A stretch of DNA of 44,600 nt from Candidatus Fibrimonas sp. (GTDB lineage: Bacteria; Fibrobacterota; Fibrobacteria; Fibrobacterales; Fibrobacteraceae): assembly GCA_031273195.1 (NCBI GenBank), contig JAISSJ010000167.1:1-44600 (forward strand). Reading direction: 5' to 3'. The notes under the pieces were generated by a model. It was not told where the DNA came from and made no database searches. It worked only from the letters and a program-made list of their open reading frames with translations. Positions 29,711 through 39,833 of this stretch are shown here, piece after piece. The position numbers were made by a program, and so were the translations under genes. Within the stretch, counting starts at the first letter, position 1, and the number at the start of each line of letters is the position of its first letter.

Positions 29711-31309
29711 CTAAGCCACGCTCAATTTCTTTTGGTAAGAATTCAAAGAATCAATGGCATTTGTAAGAACATGAATGAAATCCTGTGCTCCAGCCGCTTT
29801 TAAATCTTCGGCATCTTTTGGATTTCCCGCAATTATGCGGATAATATTCGGGAATTCCTTTTCAAGAGCCGGGAAAATTTCCTTTGCAAGCCCTAAGTAT
29901 TCTTCGTCTTTGGAGCAGAGAACAACTATTTGAGGCGCATCCTTTTTCACAAGCTCAATGCCTTCTGCGGCACTGGGAATTCCGTTGGTGTCTATAACCG
30001 TGTAACCGGCGCAGCCAAAGAAGTTTTTGACGAATGTCGCTCGTGCAAGGCGCATTGCCAAATCCCCGGCTGTCCACAGGAATACTTTTGGAGTTTTTCC
30101 GCTTTTTTCCGTTTGCAAACGGAGCTTTTCAAACACTTCCGGGCCACGGCGAATGTTCAACGTTGTTGTAATTTTCTCGCTCATTTTTTCTTGCAAATTC
30201 GGATACTGGTTTGTGCCTATGAATACTTCACGGCGTTGCGATATCAGTTTTTCTTTTTGCTTCCAGCTTTCGTCAATGGCTTTTTGAATAGAGCCGTTTT
30301 TAAGAGCAGCTTTCAAACCGCCTTCGCTTTCCAGTTTTTTGAAGGTTTCCAAAGATTTGGCGGCAATCTGCTCGGTCAAGGTTTCTATATAATAAGAACC
30401 GGCAGACGGGTCAACTATTTTATGGAAGTTGCATTCGTTTTTAAGGAGCAGTTGAACGTTGCGGGCTATGCGGCAACTGAATTCATCGGGTTTTTTGAAG
30501 ACAACGTCGTAGGGGATAACGGTAATTGAATCTGCGCCTGCGATGGCTGCGCTCATGGCTTCTGTTGTCACCCTGAGCATATTCACATTCGGGTCAAACA
30601 CGGAGGCATTCCACATGGATGTGCTTGCGTGGATTTTTGCCGTGCCTGTTACTCCGTACTGTTTGAGTATGCTTGCCCATAAAATGCGCAGAGCGCGGAT
30701 TTTTGCGATTTCAAGGAAATATCTTGAGCCAACGCTTATGCTAAATGTTATTTGCGAGGCGGCCTGTTCTGCGGTTTGACCCGCCTCCGTAAGGGCGTCC
30801 ATCTGTTCCAAGCCTGCGGATAAGGCTATGCTTAGTTCCTGAATTATGTTTGCGCCGTCGTTGTGGAAGCTGTGTATTTTAATGTCAGACTTGTTTTCTA
30901 TAAAGTCAAAATAAACTTTGCTTTTGTCTATGCCGGCAGCAAGGGCTTCAATGTCCGCTTGGGTTCCGTGCAAAAAGCACACTGTGTCTGCGCCACGTTC
31001 CAAGGCGTGTTTGGCGGCGGCGTTTGCCGCTGCTACGTTTTCTTCGTAAATGTTTTCCCTGATTTCCCAGTTATTATCCGTTTTCTTTGTGCCACGGGCA
31101 AAGGGGAACTCGCCCGGCAGGTTATCCAAAAGCCAGGATATGCCGTCTAAATCGGCCTTGCGGTAGTAGGGTTTAACGGCAATGCCTTCCAAGGTTTTCC
31201 AAACAAGTTTTTTCTCGTAATCTGCCCCCTTAAGGTCTGCCTGTATAGTGGCTTCCCATTCCTCGGTAGAAACATCGGGGAATTCTGCGAACAATTTTTC
31301 CTGGCTCAT
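29711..31309 (-). CDS. mutA: Methylmalonyl-CoA mutase small subunit
   Basis: The 532-residue product is of the MutA type: a TIM barrel with VKPYYRKADLDGISWLLDNL near residue 46, IHASTSMWNASVFDPNVNML at about 225, and a C-terminal cobalamin-binding-like domain (SAAEGIELVKKDAPQIVVLC) that lacks the D-x-H-x-x-G His ligand, as small subunits do. With MutB it interconverts succinyl-CoA and methylmalonyl-CoA, part of propionate metabolism in succinate producers. MutB is not adjacent in the window. It is shorter than many MutA proteins. A TATATT at 31339-31344 and a GAGGA before the ATG give it its own promoter. Confidence 0.9.
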   Translation of the reverse strand: MSQEKLFAEFPDVSTEEWEATIQADLKGADYEKKLVWKTLEGIAVKPYYRKADLDGISWLLDNLPGEFPFARGTKKTDNNWEIRENIYEENVAAANAAAKHALERGADTVCFLHGTQADIEALAAGIDKSKVYFDFIENKSDIKIHSFHNDGANIIQELSIALSAGLEQMDALTEAGQTAEQAASQITFSISVGSRYFLEIAKIRALRILWASILKQYGVTGTAKIHASTSMWNASVFDPNVNMLRVTTEAMSAAIAGADSITVIPYDVVFKKPDEFSCRIARNVQLLLKNECNFHKIVDPSAGSYYIETLTEQIAAKSLETFKKLESEGGLKAALKNGSIQKAIDESWKQKEKLISQRREVFIGTNQYPNLQEKMSEKITTTLNIRRGPEVFEKLRLQTEKSGKTPKVFLWTAGDLAMRLARATFVKNFFGCAGYTVIDTNGIPSAAEGIELVKKDAPQIVVLCSKDEEYLGLAKEIFPALEKEFPNIIRIIAGNPKDAEDLKAAGAQDFIHVLTNAIDSLNSYQKKLSVA

Positions 31310-31325
31310 TGTGTCCTCTTTAGGT

Positions 31326-32090
31326 TTACGGTAAGGATAATATAGAAAATTTCCTGCACTCCTCGTAAGGCACGTTTCCGCCGAAAATGTCCAGCGCGCT
31401 GCCTATGGTTAGGTCAACTCGGCCTTTTGAGAGCTTGTTGCAGGTTTCAAAATCCTGAGTGCTGTTTGCGCCGCCGGCGTAGGTTACCGCAGTAGGGGAG
31501 TGTTCTCCCAAAAATTTGATTAATTCCAAATCCATGCCCCGTTGCTTGCCCTCTACCCCTGCGGCGTGGATTAGGAATTCAAAACAGTATTCGGAAATCA
31601 TTTCAAGGTTTTCTTTGGTTATATGAAAATCGGTGAGGGTTTGCCAGCGGTTTATCGCTACAACCCAGCCTTCATCTTTATAGCAACTCAAATCCACTAC
31701 CAGCCGCTCTTTCCCAACTTCGCCGGAGATGGCTTTTAGCCTTTCAAGGGAAAACTTGCCGTTTGGGAATATATAGCTTGTAACTATAACGGCTGCAGCT
31801 CCGGCTTCTATATATTTTAATGCGTTTTCCTTGAATATTCCGCCGCCTATTTGCATTCCGCTTGGGTAAGCTTTTAAGGCTCTTGTTGCAGCATCTTCGT
31901 TGCCGGGGCCAAGCATTATTATATGCCCGCCTTTTAAGCCGTCTTTTTTGTAAAGCTGGGCGTACCATTCTGCGGGTTTTTGCGAAACAAAATTTTCTTT
32001 TAGCTCACTCTCGTTTTCAGAGAGCGAGGAACCTACTATTTGCTTGACCTTGCCGTTGTGCAGGTCTATGCAAGGCCGGAATTTGGTCAT
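31326..32090 (-). CDS. hisA: HisA, eukaryotic type
   Basis: The 254-residue product begins TKFRPCIDLHNGKVKQIVGS and continues with GGHIIMLGPGNEDAATRALK, IGGGIFKENALKYIEAGAAA, then SCYKDEGWVVAINRWQTLTD and TYAGGANSTQDFETC. This is the pattern of the fungal/plant form of phosphoribosylformimino-5-aminoimidazole carboxamide ribotide isomerase (TIGR02129-like), not that of usual bacterial HisA. It carries out step four of histidine synthesis. Its ATG overlaps the GH45 stop by one base (TAATG). No other his gene is near. Confidence 0.85.
   Translation of the reverse strand: MTKFRPCIDLHNGKVKQIVGSSLSENESELKENFVSQKPAEWYAQLYKKDGLKGGHIIMLGPGNEDAATRALKAYPSGMQIGGGIFKENALKYIEAGAAAVIVTSYIFPNGKFSLERLKAISGEVGKERLVVDLSCYKDEGWVVAINRWQTLTDFHITKENLEMISEYCFEFLIHAAGVEGKQRGMDLELIKFLGEHSPTAVTYAGGANSTQDFETCNKLSKGRVDLTIGSALDIFGGNVPYEECRKFSILSLP
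31339..31344 (-). promoter_or_regulatory. Promoter -10 (TATATT) for mutA
   Basis: TATATT preceded by TTTTC lies 29 bases before the mutA ATG, within the 3' end of hisA. Confidence 0.4.
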
Positions 32091-34357
32091 TAACGGAGTG
32101 GTATGCGTAAGATTTTTCGCTCGCTTCCGAATGAGACTTTGGCCAGGTAAAGTCCTTTTGGCAAATCATTTAATTGCACGGAGTAAACCCCGCTTGAGAA
32201 GTTCATTTTTTTGACGGAATTTCCGCGCAAATCAAATAATTCCAGTTTGGCATTGCTCATAACTTGCAAGTAAATCCCATTTGTCTGCATATGCGCTCCG
32301 TTGCTATATGCAGTTTGCGAAAGAATAATAGGTACTGGCGTAGCCATTGAACTGCTGCTTGCAGGTCTGCTGCTCGAACTGCTTGCTGGGTTGCTGCTTG
32401 AACTGCTCACCGGAGTGCCAGTAAGCTGGAAGTAGTCAACGTTTACGGCAGATTGAAATCTCAACTCTATCGTATTCTCGCCCTGTCTCAGCGATACGTT
32501 GCTGGAAAGATTAACGGTTGAGTAGGCAGACCAGTCAGTGCCGCTTTTAGAGATCGTTCCGACTTGAGTGTTGTTCACCCACACAGTAAAATTGCTACTC
32601 ACCCCTGTGGCTATGCTGAAACTCGCCGGGAATGTTCCCGCTGCAGTCATATTTACCTTGTAGGTCGTAGAATATCCACTTTCAATATAGCCGATATTCG
32701 TGATATCGCCGTTTGTTATCGTTACCATATTACTACCGACCTTGCTTACATAGTCTTCAGCTTCTATCTTCAGGACACCTACCCCCGACCAGTTGATGGA
32801 ACCAGTACTGGAACTGCTGGCTTTAGAACTGCTGGAACCGCCGCCGGGGCAGCTTACTTCATTGAACCAATACGCCTCGCCTACTTGCGAACCACTCCAA
32901 AGCCAATCGCTAGAACACTGTTGACCGCGTTCAGGGTTGCATATATAGCATTTCCCATTCACAATAATACAAGTCTCAATACCATTAGGCGGAGCAACGT
33001 TCCCCGGTGGTGTTATGCAATTTCCAGTGCCCCCCGGAGGCGGAGGATTGCCGCTACTGCTGCTGCCACCGCCGCCACTGTTCTGCGTGAAGTTAGCCCT
33101 GATTGTAGCGTTGGCACTCAGGGTGACAGTAGTTGTCGCAGAACTTGCATTGCCGAATGTAGCTGTTCCGTTTACCACTACCCAGCCTTGGAATGTGTAG
33201 CCGGTATTAGCCGTAGCACTTATATTGATTGTGGTACCGGTTTGGCTGGTTGGGCTAACGGTTCCGCTACCCGAAGGATATGCGCTGGCAGTAAGCGTCC
33301 AAGTTTGAGTAGGTTTAGTGCTGAAATTAGCCGTGATAGTGGTGTTTTGATACACGGTGACCTTTGTTGTAGCACTTAAATTGTTTTCGAATGTTGGCGA
33401 GCCGCTAGTTGCTGTCCAATTTTGAAATATATAGTCACTGCCTGGCGTGGCTGTTATGTTCACTTGTTGCCCTGTAGTGATGTTAGATTGAGAAGGGGAC
33501 GGGGTTGTGGTGCCGCCACCGGTGGGGTTGCGGTTTACCGTGAGCGTGTAGGTAGCGGGCGGAGCGGAGCTACTGCTGCTAGCGGTACTGTTGCTGCTGC
33601 TACCACCGCCGCCACCGCCTTTGCCATTTTTATACGCATCTACCAAAGCTTGCGGGCAGCTCACTTCCCTTTTGTTGGCGGTGGGATTATTAGCTACCTT
33701 GAACCAGTCAATAAACCAATAGCAACCAGCTTTCAGATCGGCAAGCCCGGCAGAGTTGAAAGCTGCATCGCACATACTCCTGATGCAAGTTGCACTAGCG
33801 CCGCATTGCGCTCTAAATCCACCGTAGGTTTGGCCTAAACTGGGATTGCTAGGACCGCCATTGTCTTTGATTTGAGTGGTGAGGGCATTGAATTGGCCTA
33901 CTCCGCCACCCGGAATCATAAGATCAAATTGATCTCCACCAACGTCGCCGCCTATGTTGCTCACCATTACAATCATTGTTTTCCCTGAAATAGAGCCTCC
34001 GTCTGTGCCGCCCTCGCCATTGCTGGTAAATGTCAATTCAAAACACTTGCCGCAATCGCCATTAGAGTGGGAAGCTGCGAAGCCGTAAGACATATTATCG
34101 TTTACCCTCCAAGGAGCCTGACCCATACAAGTATAAGAAGGTCCTCCTTCGCAGGCATTCCTCGCATCAGCGGAATTTGAGAGTTTAACCCCATTGATAT
34201 TGCAACTTGTTGCGGCTCCGTTTGGACTGCCACCGGCATTACCTGTCCAAGCACAACTCGGCTTGCAGGAATCCCAATAGCGGGTAGTATTGGCAGCATT
34301 TGCCGTAATGCTTGCGAACAATAGCATTAAGGCAAATGTCATCAGTTTTTGAGCCAT
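32090..34357 (-). CDS. GH45 endoglucanase with beta repeats, CBM and C-terminal sorting-like domain
   Basis: The start is the ATG at 34357 (MAQKLMTFALMLLFASITAN, signal peptide), after AGAGGTG. The GH45 domain runs to about residue 245: TTRYWDSCKPSCAW with the nucleophile Asp29, and the general acid region GGDQFDLMIPGGGVGQFN. Then come a Ser linker, two B-repeat-like beta domains (about 270-430, each ending in TITANFS or TIRANFT), a Cys-rich module (about 450-510), a CBM6/35-like domain (IEAEDYVSKVG to NVDYFQLTG, about 525-650), poly-Ser linkers and a C-terminal domain (LELFDLRGNSVKKMNF to KILRIPLR) like type IX secretion sorting tails. It cuts beta-1,4-glucan outside the cell. It is 12 bases after the second GH45 gene. 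Confidence 0.93.
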   Translation of the reverse strand: MAQKLMTFALMLLFASITANAANTTRYWDSCKPSCAWTGNAGGSPNGAATSCNINGVKLSNSADARNACEGGPSYTCMGQAPWRVNDNMSYGFAASHSNGDCGKCFELTFTSNGEGGTDGGSISGKTMIVMVSNIGGDVGGDQFDLMIPGGGVGQFNALTTQIKDNGGPSNPSLGQTYGGFRAQCGASATCIRSMCDAAFNSAGLADLKAGCYWFIDWFKVANNPTANKREVSCPQALVDAYKNGKGGGGGGSSSNSTASSSSSAPPATYTLTVNRNPTGGGTTTPSPSQSNITTGQQVNITATPGSDYIFQNWTATSGSPTFENNLSATTKVTVYQNTTITANFSTKPTQTWTLTASAYPSGSGTVSPTSQTGTTINISATANTGYTFQGWVVVNGTATFGNASSATTTVTLSANATIRANFTQNSGGGGSSSSGNPPPPGGTGNCITPPGNVAPPNGIETCIIVNGKCYICNPERGQQCSSDWLWSGSQVGEAYWFNEVSCPGGGSSSSKASSSSTGSINWSGVGVLKIEAEDYVSKVGSNMVTITNGDITNIGYIESGYSTTYKVNMTAAGTFPASFSIATGVSSNFTVWVNNTQVGTISKSGTDWSAYSTVNLSSNVSLRQGENTIELRFQSAVNVDYFQLTGTPVSSSSSNPASSSSSRPASSSSMATPVPIILSQTAYSNGAHMQTNGIYLQVMSNAKLELFDLRGNSVKKMNFSSGVYSVQLNDLPKGLYLAKVSFGSERKILRIPLR

Positions 34358-34368
34358 AAGCACCTCTT

Positions 34369-36132
34369 TTATCTATACTTGCTGATCAACTCTTGCGGGC
34401 AATTTATCTGCTGATACTTGACACTGGGGTTATCGGCTATCTTGAACCAATTGACATACCAATCGCAACCACGCTTCAAATCTGCGAGTGCCGAACCTTT
34501 GAAGGCTTCGTTGCACATATTTTGGACGCAACTCGCATTGTCGCCGCATGTTGCTCTAAAGCCGCCATAAGTCTGGCCCAAATTGGTGCCGCCGCCGTTT
34601 TGAGATAGTTGAGTGCTAAGGGCATTGAATTGACCTACGCCACCACCCGGAATCATAAGGTCAAATTGTGTTTGCCCTACATCGCCACCTATGTTGCTTA
34701 TCATAACTATCAGGGTTTTCCCGTTAACAGGGCCGCTGGTAAACCGCAATTGATAGCATTTGCCGCAATCGCTATTTGTGTGAGAAGCTGCAAAACCATA
34801 AGATACATTGGCATTTACCTCCCAAGGGGCTTGATCCATGCACGTATAAGCAGGTCCGCTCTCACAAGCATTTCTGGCATTTGCATCTGAAAGTTTGGAG
34901 CCGCTTACACCACAGCTTTTGCAAGTTCCATTGGGGCTGCCGCCGGAATTGCCTGTCCATGCGCAGCTTGGTTTGCAAGCATCCCAATAACGTGTGGTTC
35001 TGCCGGTTTGGCCATTGAAATCCGGGTAATCAATATTACTGTTTCCGCCTTGAGAAGAACTTGAGGGCGTTGGCGGGGTAGTTTGCGGGCTAACTACCAA
35101 TGTACCTGCGCAAGTGGCTTGCAAACCGTTGCAAGTGCCTGAATTTACACTTGCCCTGACGTTATTATAAGTGCCTGCGGTAGGAGTGTTCCAATTAGGT
35201 GCGCCAGTCCAAGTAAGACTGTTGCCGGTAACAGTGCTGTTATTGCATCTAACAACCGGTGCAGTGATTGCAATACCTGCGGTTCCTGTTGTAGGCACGC
35301 TTGCACAGGTAAGCGTAGGCCCGGTTCCCGATACCGAAGAAGAACTCGGCCTGGAAGAAGAACTCGGCTGCGGATTTCCGCCGCTGCAGTTGGGAGTGCT
35401 GCCCGTAGTGGTGACATCTCCAGCCCAGCCCGGAGCATAAATATAATATCCGTTGTCTATTTTCTGCACTCTTGCGTTTGATATTGCTTCGGCGCAAGGA
35501 AGCTGGCCCCAATCGGTTTTGCCGCATCTGCCGCCAACCTGGGAATCGTAATTGCCTTTTAATTCTACACCGTTCACCCGCAATCCGCCACCTTGGCCAT
35601 TCTCATTTCCCAGTTGTCCAATGGAGGTTGCATATATGCAAGTAGGGCCTTCATCATTCCAATTGTTAAGGCTTCTTGTTATTATATCTTCAAATGCTAT
35701 GCCGCCGCATAAACTCGTATGATAGGCGCAATTATTACCGACGGTTGCCGGTACGCTTGAAGAACTGGCCCTGACCGAAGAAGAGCTTACAGGGGCTGTG
35801 CCACCAGAAGAGGGATTCGTATTTGGGCTGCTTGAAGAGGGATTCGGGTTTCCGCCGCCGGAGGAAATTGGATTATCTGAATTGCTGGAAGGTCCTTCCG
35901 AAGGAGAAGAATCAGGAGTTGAAGCACTTGAGACTTCGGGTTCGCCAGGTTCCCACGGTTCTTCGTAATCGTCCGAACTGCTGGAGTTAGTGGAACCATT
36001 CGGCGGGCAAAGCCCTTCAATGTCGTCACATGGGGGTAATATTTCCGTTTCTCCGGAACACCCTAAAAATGCCCCCCCAGTCAAAGCAACTGAAAAAATT
36101 GCTGAAATCAAAACACTACGTGATTTTTTCAT
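34369..36132 (-). CDS. GH45 endoglucanase, lipoprotein with C-terminal catalytic domain
   Basis: The N-terminus MKKSRSVLISAIFSVALTGG continues to a lipobox AFLGC, so the enzyme is probably lipid-anchored. Ser/Pro-rich linkers (about 45-130) lead to a Cys-rich module of about 110 residues (NNCAYHTSLCGGIAFEDIIT to YYIYAPGWAGDV), a beta domain (about 270-345) and a C-terminal GH45 domain beginning TTRYWDACKPSCAW and including GQTQFDLMIPGGGVGQFN. The order is the reverse of its neighbour, whose catalytic domain is N-terminal. The two catalytic domains are close paralogs, so a local duplication is likely. TATATT at 36158-36163 is the likely promoter of the run. Confidence 0.92.
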   Translation of the reverse strand: MKKSRSVLISAIFSVALTGGAFLGCSGETEILPPCDDIEGLCPPNGSTNSSSSDDYEEPWEPGEPEVSSASTPDSSPSEGPSSNSDNPISSGGGNPNPSSSSPNTNPSSGGTAPVSSSSVRASSSSVPATVGNNCAYHTSLCGGIAFEDIITRSLNNWNDEGPTCIYATSIGQLGNENGQGGGLRVNGVELKGNYDSQVGGRCGKTDWGQLPCAEAISNARVQKIDNGYYIYAPGWAGDVTTTGSTPNCSGGNPQPSSSSRPSSSSVSGTGPTLTCASVPTTGTAGIAITAPVVRCNNSTVTGNSLTWTGAPNWNTPTAGTYNNVRASVNSGTCNGLQATCAGTLVVSPQTTPPTPSSSSQGGNSNIDYPDFNGQTGRTTRYWDACKPSCAWTGNSGGSPNGTCKSCGVSGSKLSDANARNACESGPAYTCMDQAPWEVNANVSYGFAASHTNSDCGKCYQLRFTSGPVNGKTLIVMISNIGGDVGQTQFDLMIPGGGVGQFNALSTQLSQNGGGTNLGQTYGGFRATCGDNASCVQNMCNEAFKGSALADLKRGCDWYVNWFKIADNPSVKYQQINCPQELISKYR

Positions 36133-36157
36133 ACAAAACCCCTAATCTAATTGTTTA

Positions 36158-36163
36158 AATATA
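36158..36163 (-). promoter_or_regulatory. Promoter -10 (TATATT) for the GH45 genes
   Basis: TATATT on the minus strand lies 25 bases before the ATG at 36132. The 104-base gap to the hlyD end holds no gene. Confidence 0.4.
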
Positions 36164-36236
36164 ATAAAATTTTTATTGTATAGAACATTTTTATTGCAAA
36201 AAGCCTATATTAAAGCAAAAAAAAGTGATATTTATG

Positions 36237-37204
<968 letters not shown>

Positions 37205-37208
<4 letters not shown>

Positions 37209-38617
37209 TTTAGGAGTTCTCCTAGGGTTTCGGCTTCGCCGGATAGTTCTTGGAGGGATATTATTGCGGAGTAGGCTTCGTAGTAAGAGGCGTATTTTGC
37301 TAGGGCTACCCTTGAAAGGGCAAATTGGGCATCTATTACGTCCAGGCCGGTTGCCATTCCTGCGGCGTAGGCTTTTGTTTGGGCACGTAGAGATTCTTGA
37401 GCCAGGTCTTCGGTTTTTTCCAGGGATTCCAGCTTTTCGTTTGCCGAGTTCCATTCTCGCAGGTATTTTTCAGCCAGCAGTTCCAGGTCTCTTTTAGCTT
37501 GCCCCTGCAGGTAGTTTAATGAGCGGGCTTGTGCTTTTGAGGTTTGGTACTTGCCCAGCGTGGTTCCGCCGCTGAACAAATTCCATTCCGCTTTTATGCC
37601 CACTGCCCAAGCAGGTTGCAAAAGGGTTAAGTCATTGGTGTAGAGTTCGCGCATTCCAAAGGCGGCTATGGCTGGCATCCATTCGCCTCTGTTTGCGGAA
37701 AGCCCGCTTAAAGCCCTGTTCTCCTCGCTTTTGATTTGTTGCAGCAATGGATTCTTTGAAAGGATTTTTTCCGTGAAAACTTGCGGTTCTGCGGGTGCAT
37801 CCAGTTTTTTCCAAGAGAATTCCAGTGTGAAATTCGTGTCTGATTTTATGGAATTTGAGAGGGCCAGCTTTGCCAGCCCTGCGTTTCTTTTTGCGTCTTC
37901 CAGATTGCGTTTTGCCTCTGCAAGCGCAACCTCTGCCCTTAGCCTTTCCGCCAGGGCTATTTGCCCGGCTTCTTCTAATTTTTTGGTGTTTTCAAAGTGC
38001 TGCGAGATTGTCTGTAAATTCTGCTCCTGAACATCTTTAACGGATTCTGCGAGCTTGCAGTTAAAGTATCTCATAGCGGTTTCTTTTGCTACTTCGCCTT
38101 GAACCGTGTTTTTCCTAGCTTCTGCGGTGATTTCCTCGTTGGTTGCCGCTTTGTAGCCGCTCCAAAGCCTGCCTCCGGCAAAAATTGTCCACTGTGCTTG
38201 GGCGGTTGCGTTCCAAAAGCTTTCGTTTTGCATACGCTTTGTGAAACTCGGCAAGCCCGCTTCCAGCATTTGAGAGGGAATTGTTCCAATGCCGGTGGGC
38301 GGGCTGGAATGCAGGTAAATCATTGCGCTTCTAATTTCGTTCATGTCTATTTCTAAATCGTCGTTTATGCGTGTGTAGCCGCCGGAGAGCGAGATTGAGG
38401 GGAGCATTTTTCCCCTCGCTTCCGTTTTTTTCCCCTTAGCCATATTTACCGCCTCGTTTGCGGCGGAGAGCTTTTCGCTTTTGCCAATAGCAAGTTCAAT
38501 GGAATTTTTGAGCGTTAAAGGCTGTGCAGTTTGCGCATACAGGCAAATCGCAGACAGTGCGGCTAGAAAAATAGCACGACACCCCCTAATACCAGTGCTT
38601 TTTACGTTTACAGGCAC
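37205..38617 (-). CDS. TolC-like outer membrane efflux protein
   Basis: The 470-residue product has a signal peptide (RAIFLAALSAICLYAQ), then two similar halves of long helices with beta segments, as in TolC: LTLKNSIELAIGKSEKLSAA near the N-terminus, LPSISLSGGYTRINDDLEID, and later GVKAEWNLFSGG-like GIKAEWNLFSGGTTLGKY and YAAGMATGLDVIDAQFALSR. It forms a trimeric outer-membrane channel. The start codon is a GTG at 38617, exactly six bases after a TACATT box, with no Shine-Dalgarno sequence. The next gene, hlyD, overlaps by four bases. Confidence 0.9.
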
Positions 38618-38648
38618 AAGCCGAATGTAGAAAAATTTTTTCTATATT
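38618..38648. promoter_or_regulatory. Back-to-back promoters between tolC and the 38671 lipoprotein gene
   Basis: On the minus strand TACATT (38624-38629) stands six bases before the GTG of the tolC-like gene. On the plus strand TATATT (38643-38648) faces the lipoprotein gene. Both are preceded by TTTTTC, so the two boxes are nearly mirror images around an A/T tract. Confidence 0.5.
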
Positions 38649-38670
38649 TGAAATAAATGAGTTATGTTTT

Positions 38671-39189
38671 ATGAAGAAATTAGAAGCAGTTTTTCTTGTT
38701 TGTATTTTAGCCGGCGTTACAGGTTGCGGTTGTACTTTCGCTACAGACTGTGGAAATGAAGACGAAAAGCTTCCTGTATATGTAAATAAAAGCGACGTAA
38801 CAGTTAAAGTAGTTGCTATTGTAAATTCCGATGATAGAAGTTATGAAAAATTTATTGCAGAAAACGACACTTTACATTATTATAGGGAAAATTTGGAGGA
38901 ATGGTATATTCCCCATGACTGGGACTGCGGTTTGGTGATTTCAAGCTATTGTGATGATCCAATTAGAATGGAATTGTATTTTTTAGACAACCCGCAAAAA
39001 TGTTTAATTTTTGACGGTCCAATAAAAAATGATGGAATTGATATGCGTTCTTGGAATTCATACAAAAGAGGGAAGGAAATTGAAAATTGGGCGGATTTTT
39101 GGGCAGGCGTAGAATACGTTTACACAGTAACCAAAGAACACAAAGCTATGGCAAAAGAGGAATATTGTAGCGAAACACAGTCTTGGTAA
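38671..39189 (+). CDS. Putative lipoprotein, 172 aa
   Basis: The product begins MKKLEAVFLVCILAGVTGCG, with a VTGC lipobox at Cys19. The mature part has six further Cys, a pair around DWDCGLVISSYCD and one in NPQKCLIF, and ends in YVYTVTKEHKAMAKEEYCSE. It does not resemble the five paralogous lipoproteins beside it on the other strand. No ribosome binding site is visible before the ATG; the TATATT at 38643 lies 22 bases upstream. Function is unknown. Confidence 0.65.
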   Translation: MKKLEAVFLVCILAGVTGCGCTFATDCGNEDEKLPVYVNKSDVTVKVVAIVNSDDRSYEKFIAENDTLHYYRENLEEWYIPHDWDCGLVISSYCDDPIRMELYFLDNPQKCLIFDGPIKNDGIDMRSWNSYKRGKEIENWADFWAGVEYVYTVTKEHKAMAKEEYCSETQSW

Positions 39190-39203
39190 GCTTGTGGAGG
39201 AAG

Positions 39204-39803
39204 CTATAAGTTGGTACATGTCGCAGAGCTTTCTCCAACACTCAAGCCTTCATGTTTTGTGCAACGTAGCCAATCATAGTTTTCAGTCATTCGCTTCGTT
39301 ATCCAACAGGCGATTTCGCTGCGGGAGGAATCTATAAATACTCCGCCGCTTATTGCATCTTGTACATCCAGATAGAATTTATCTTTTCGTTCATAAAAGG
39401 CATGTGAAGTGTTCGTGCTATCATACTCCATAGAACAGGCATTACTATTGTAAAAAGTCAGTATGGTATTTTCCTGCATATCAAAATCGAGACTTTGAAG
39501 CAGAGTGCCATGCAAAAATAGTTGCGTATTTATATGGATAGGAAATTTCGCCTTATGCGTTTTAGAACCGATTAAAATTGGAGCATTACGAGGTTCTCCG
39601 GCAGGGATAATGCATCTCATCACTTTATTGTCTTTTCGGATAACCAGGCTGTCGAAAGTAGAACCACGATGGGCTCCGATTAGAACTGCGTCTTCCATTT
39701 CTGTGCATGGTTCATCGGGAGCGGGACCGCATCCTATATTACAAGATGACAGCATAAGGCACAACATGATGTAAAGCAGGATTCTAATTATTTGAACAGG
39801 CAT
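39204..39803 (-). CDS. Array lipoprotein A, 199 aa
   Basis: The product begins MPVQIIRILLYIMLCLMLSS with a lipobox LSSC, the same signal sequence as three other members of the array. The mature part is the most divergent: it keeps ILIGSKTHKAKFPIHINTQL and FIDSSRSEIACWITKRMTEN, the family landmarks, and the C-terminus has CTKHEGLSVGESSATC. GAGGAG precedes the ATG. The 30 bases upstream still match the 3' end of the adhesin-like fragment found in front of other members, so one such fragment was deleted here. Confidence 0.7.
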   Translation of the reverse strand: MPVQIIRILLYIMLCLMLSSCNIGCGPAPDEPCTEMEDAVLIGAHRGSTFDSLVIRKDNKVMRCIIPAGEPRNAPILIGSKTHKAKFPIHINTQLFLHGTLLQSLDFDMQENTILTFYNSNACSMEYDSTNTSHAFYERKDKFYLDVQDAISGGVFIDSSRSEIACWITKRMTENYDWLRCTKHEGLSVGESSATCTNL

Positions 39804-39833
39804 AAATATCTCCTCGGTTAAGATATGTCTCCT

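Noticed and set aside
32564-33379. 271-codon plus-strand frame inside the GH45 gene
   Set aside because: It is a shadow of the Ser/Thr-rich linkers and beta repeats of the cellulase; composition is odd and there is no start signal.
38671-39189. The plus-strand lipoprotein as a sixth member of the array
   Set aside because: Its signal and Cys pattern differ and it lacks the shared YCWL and RCIE landmarks.
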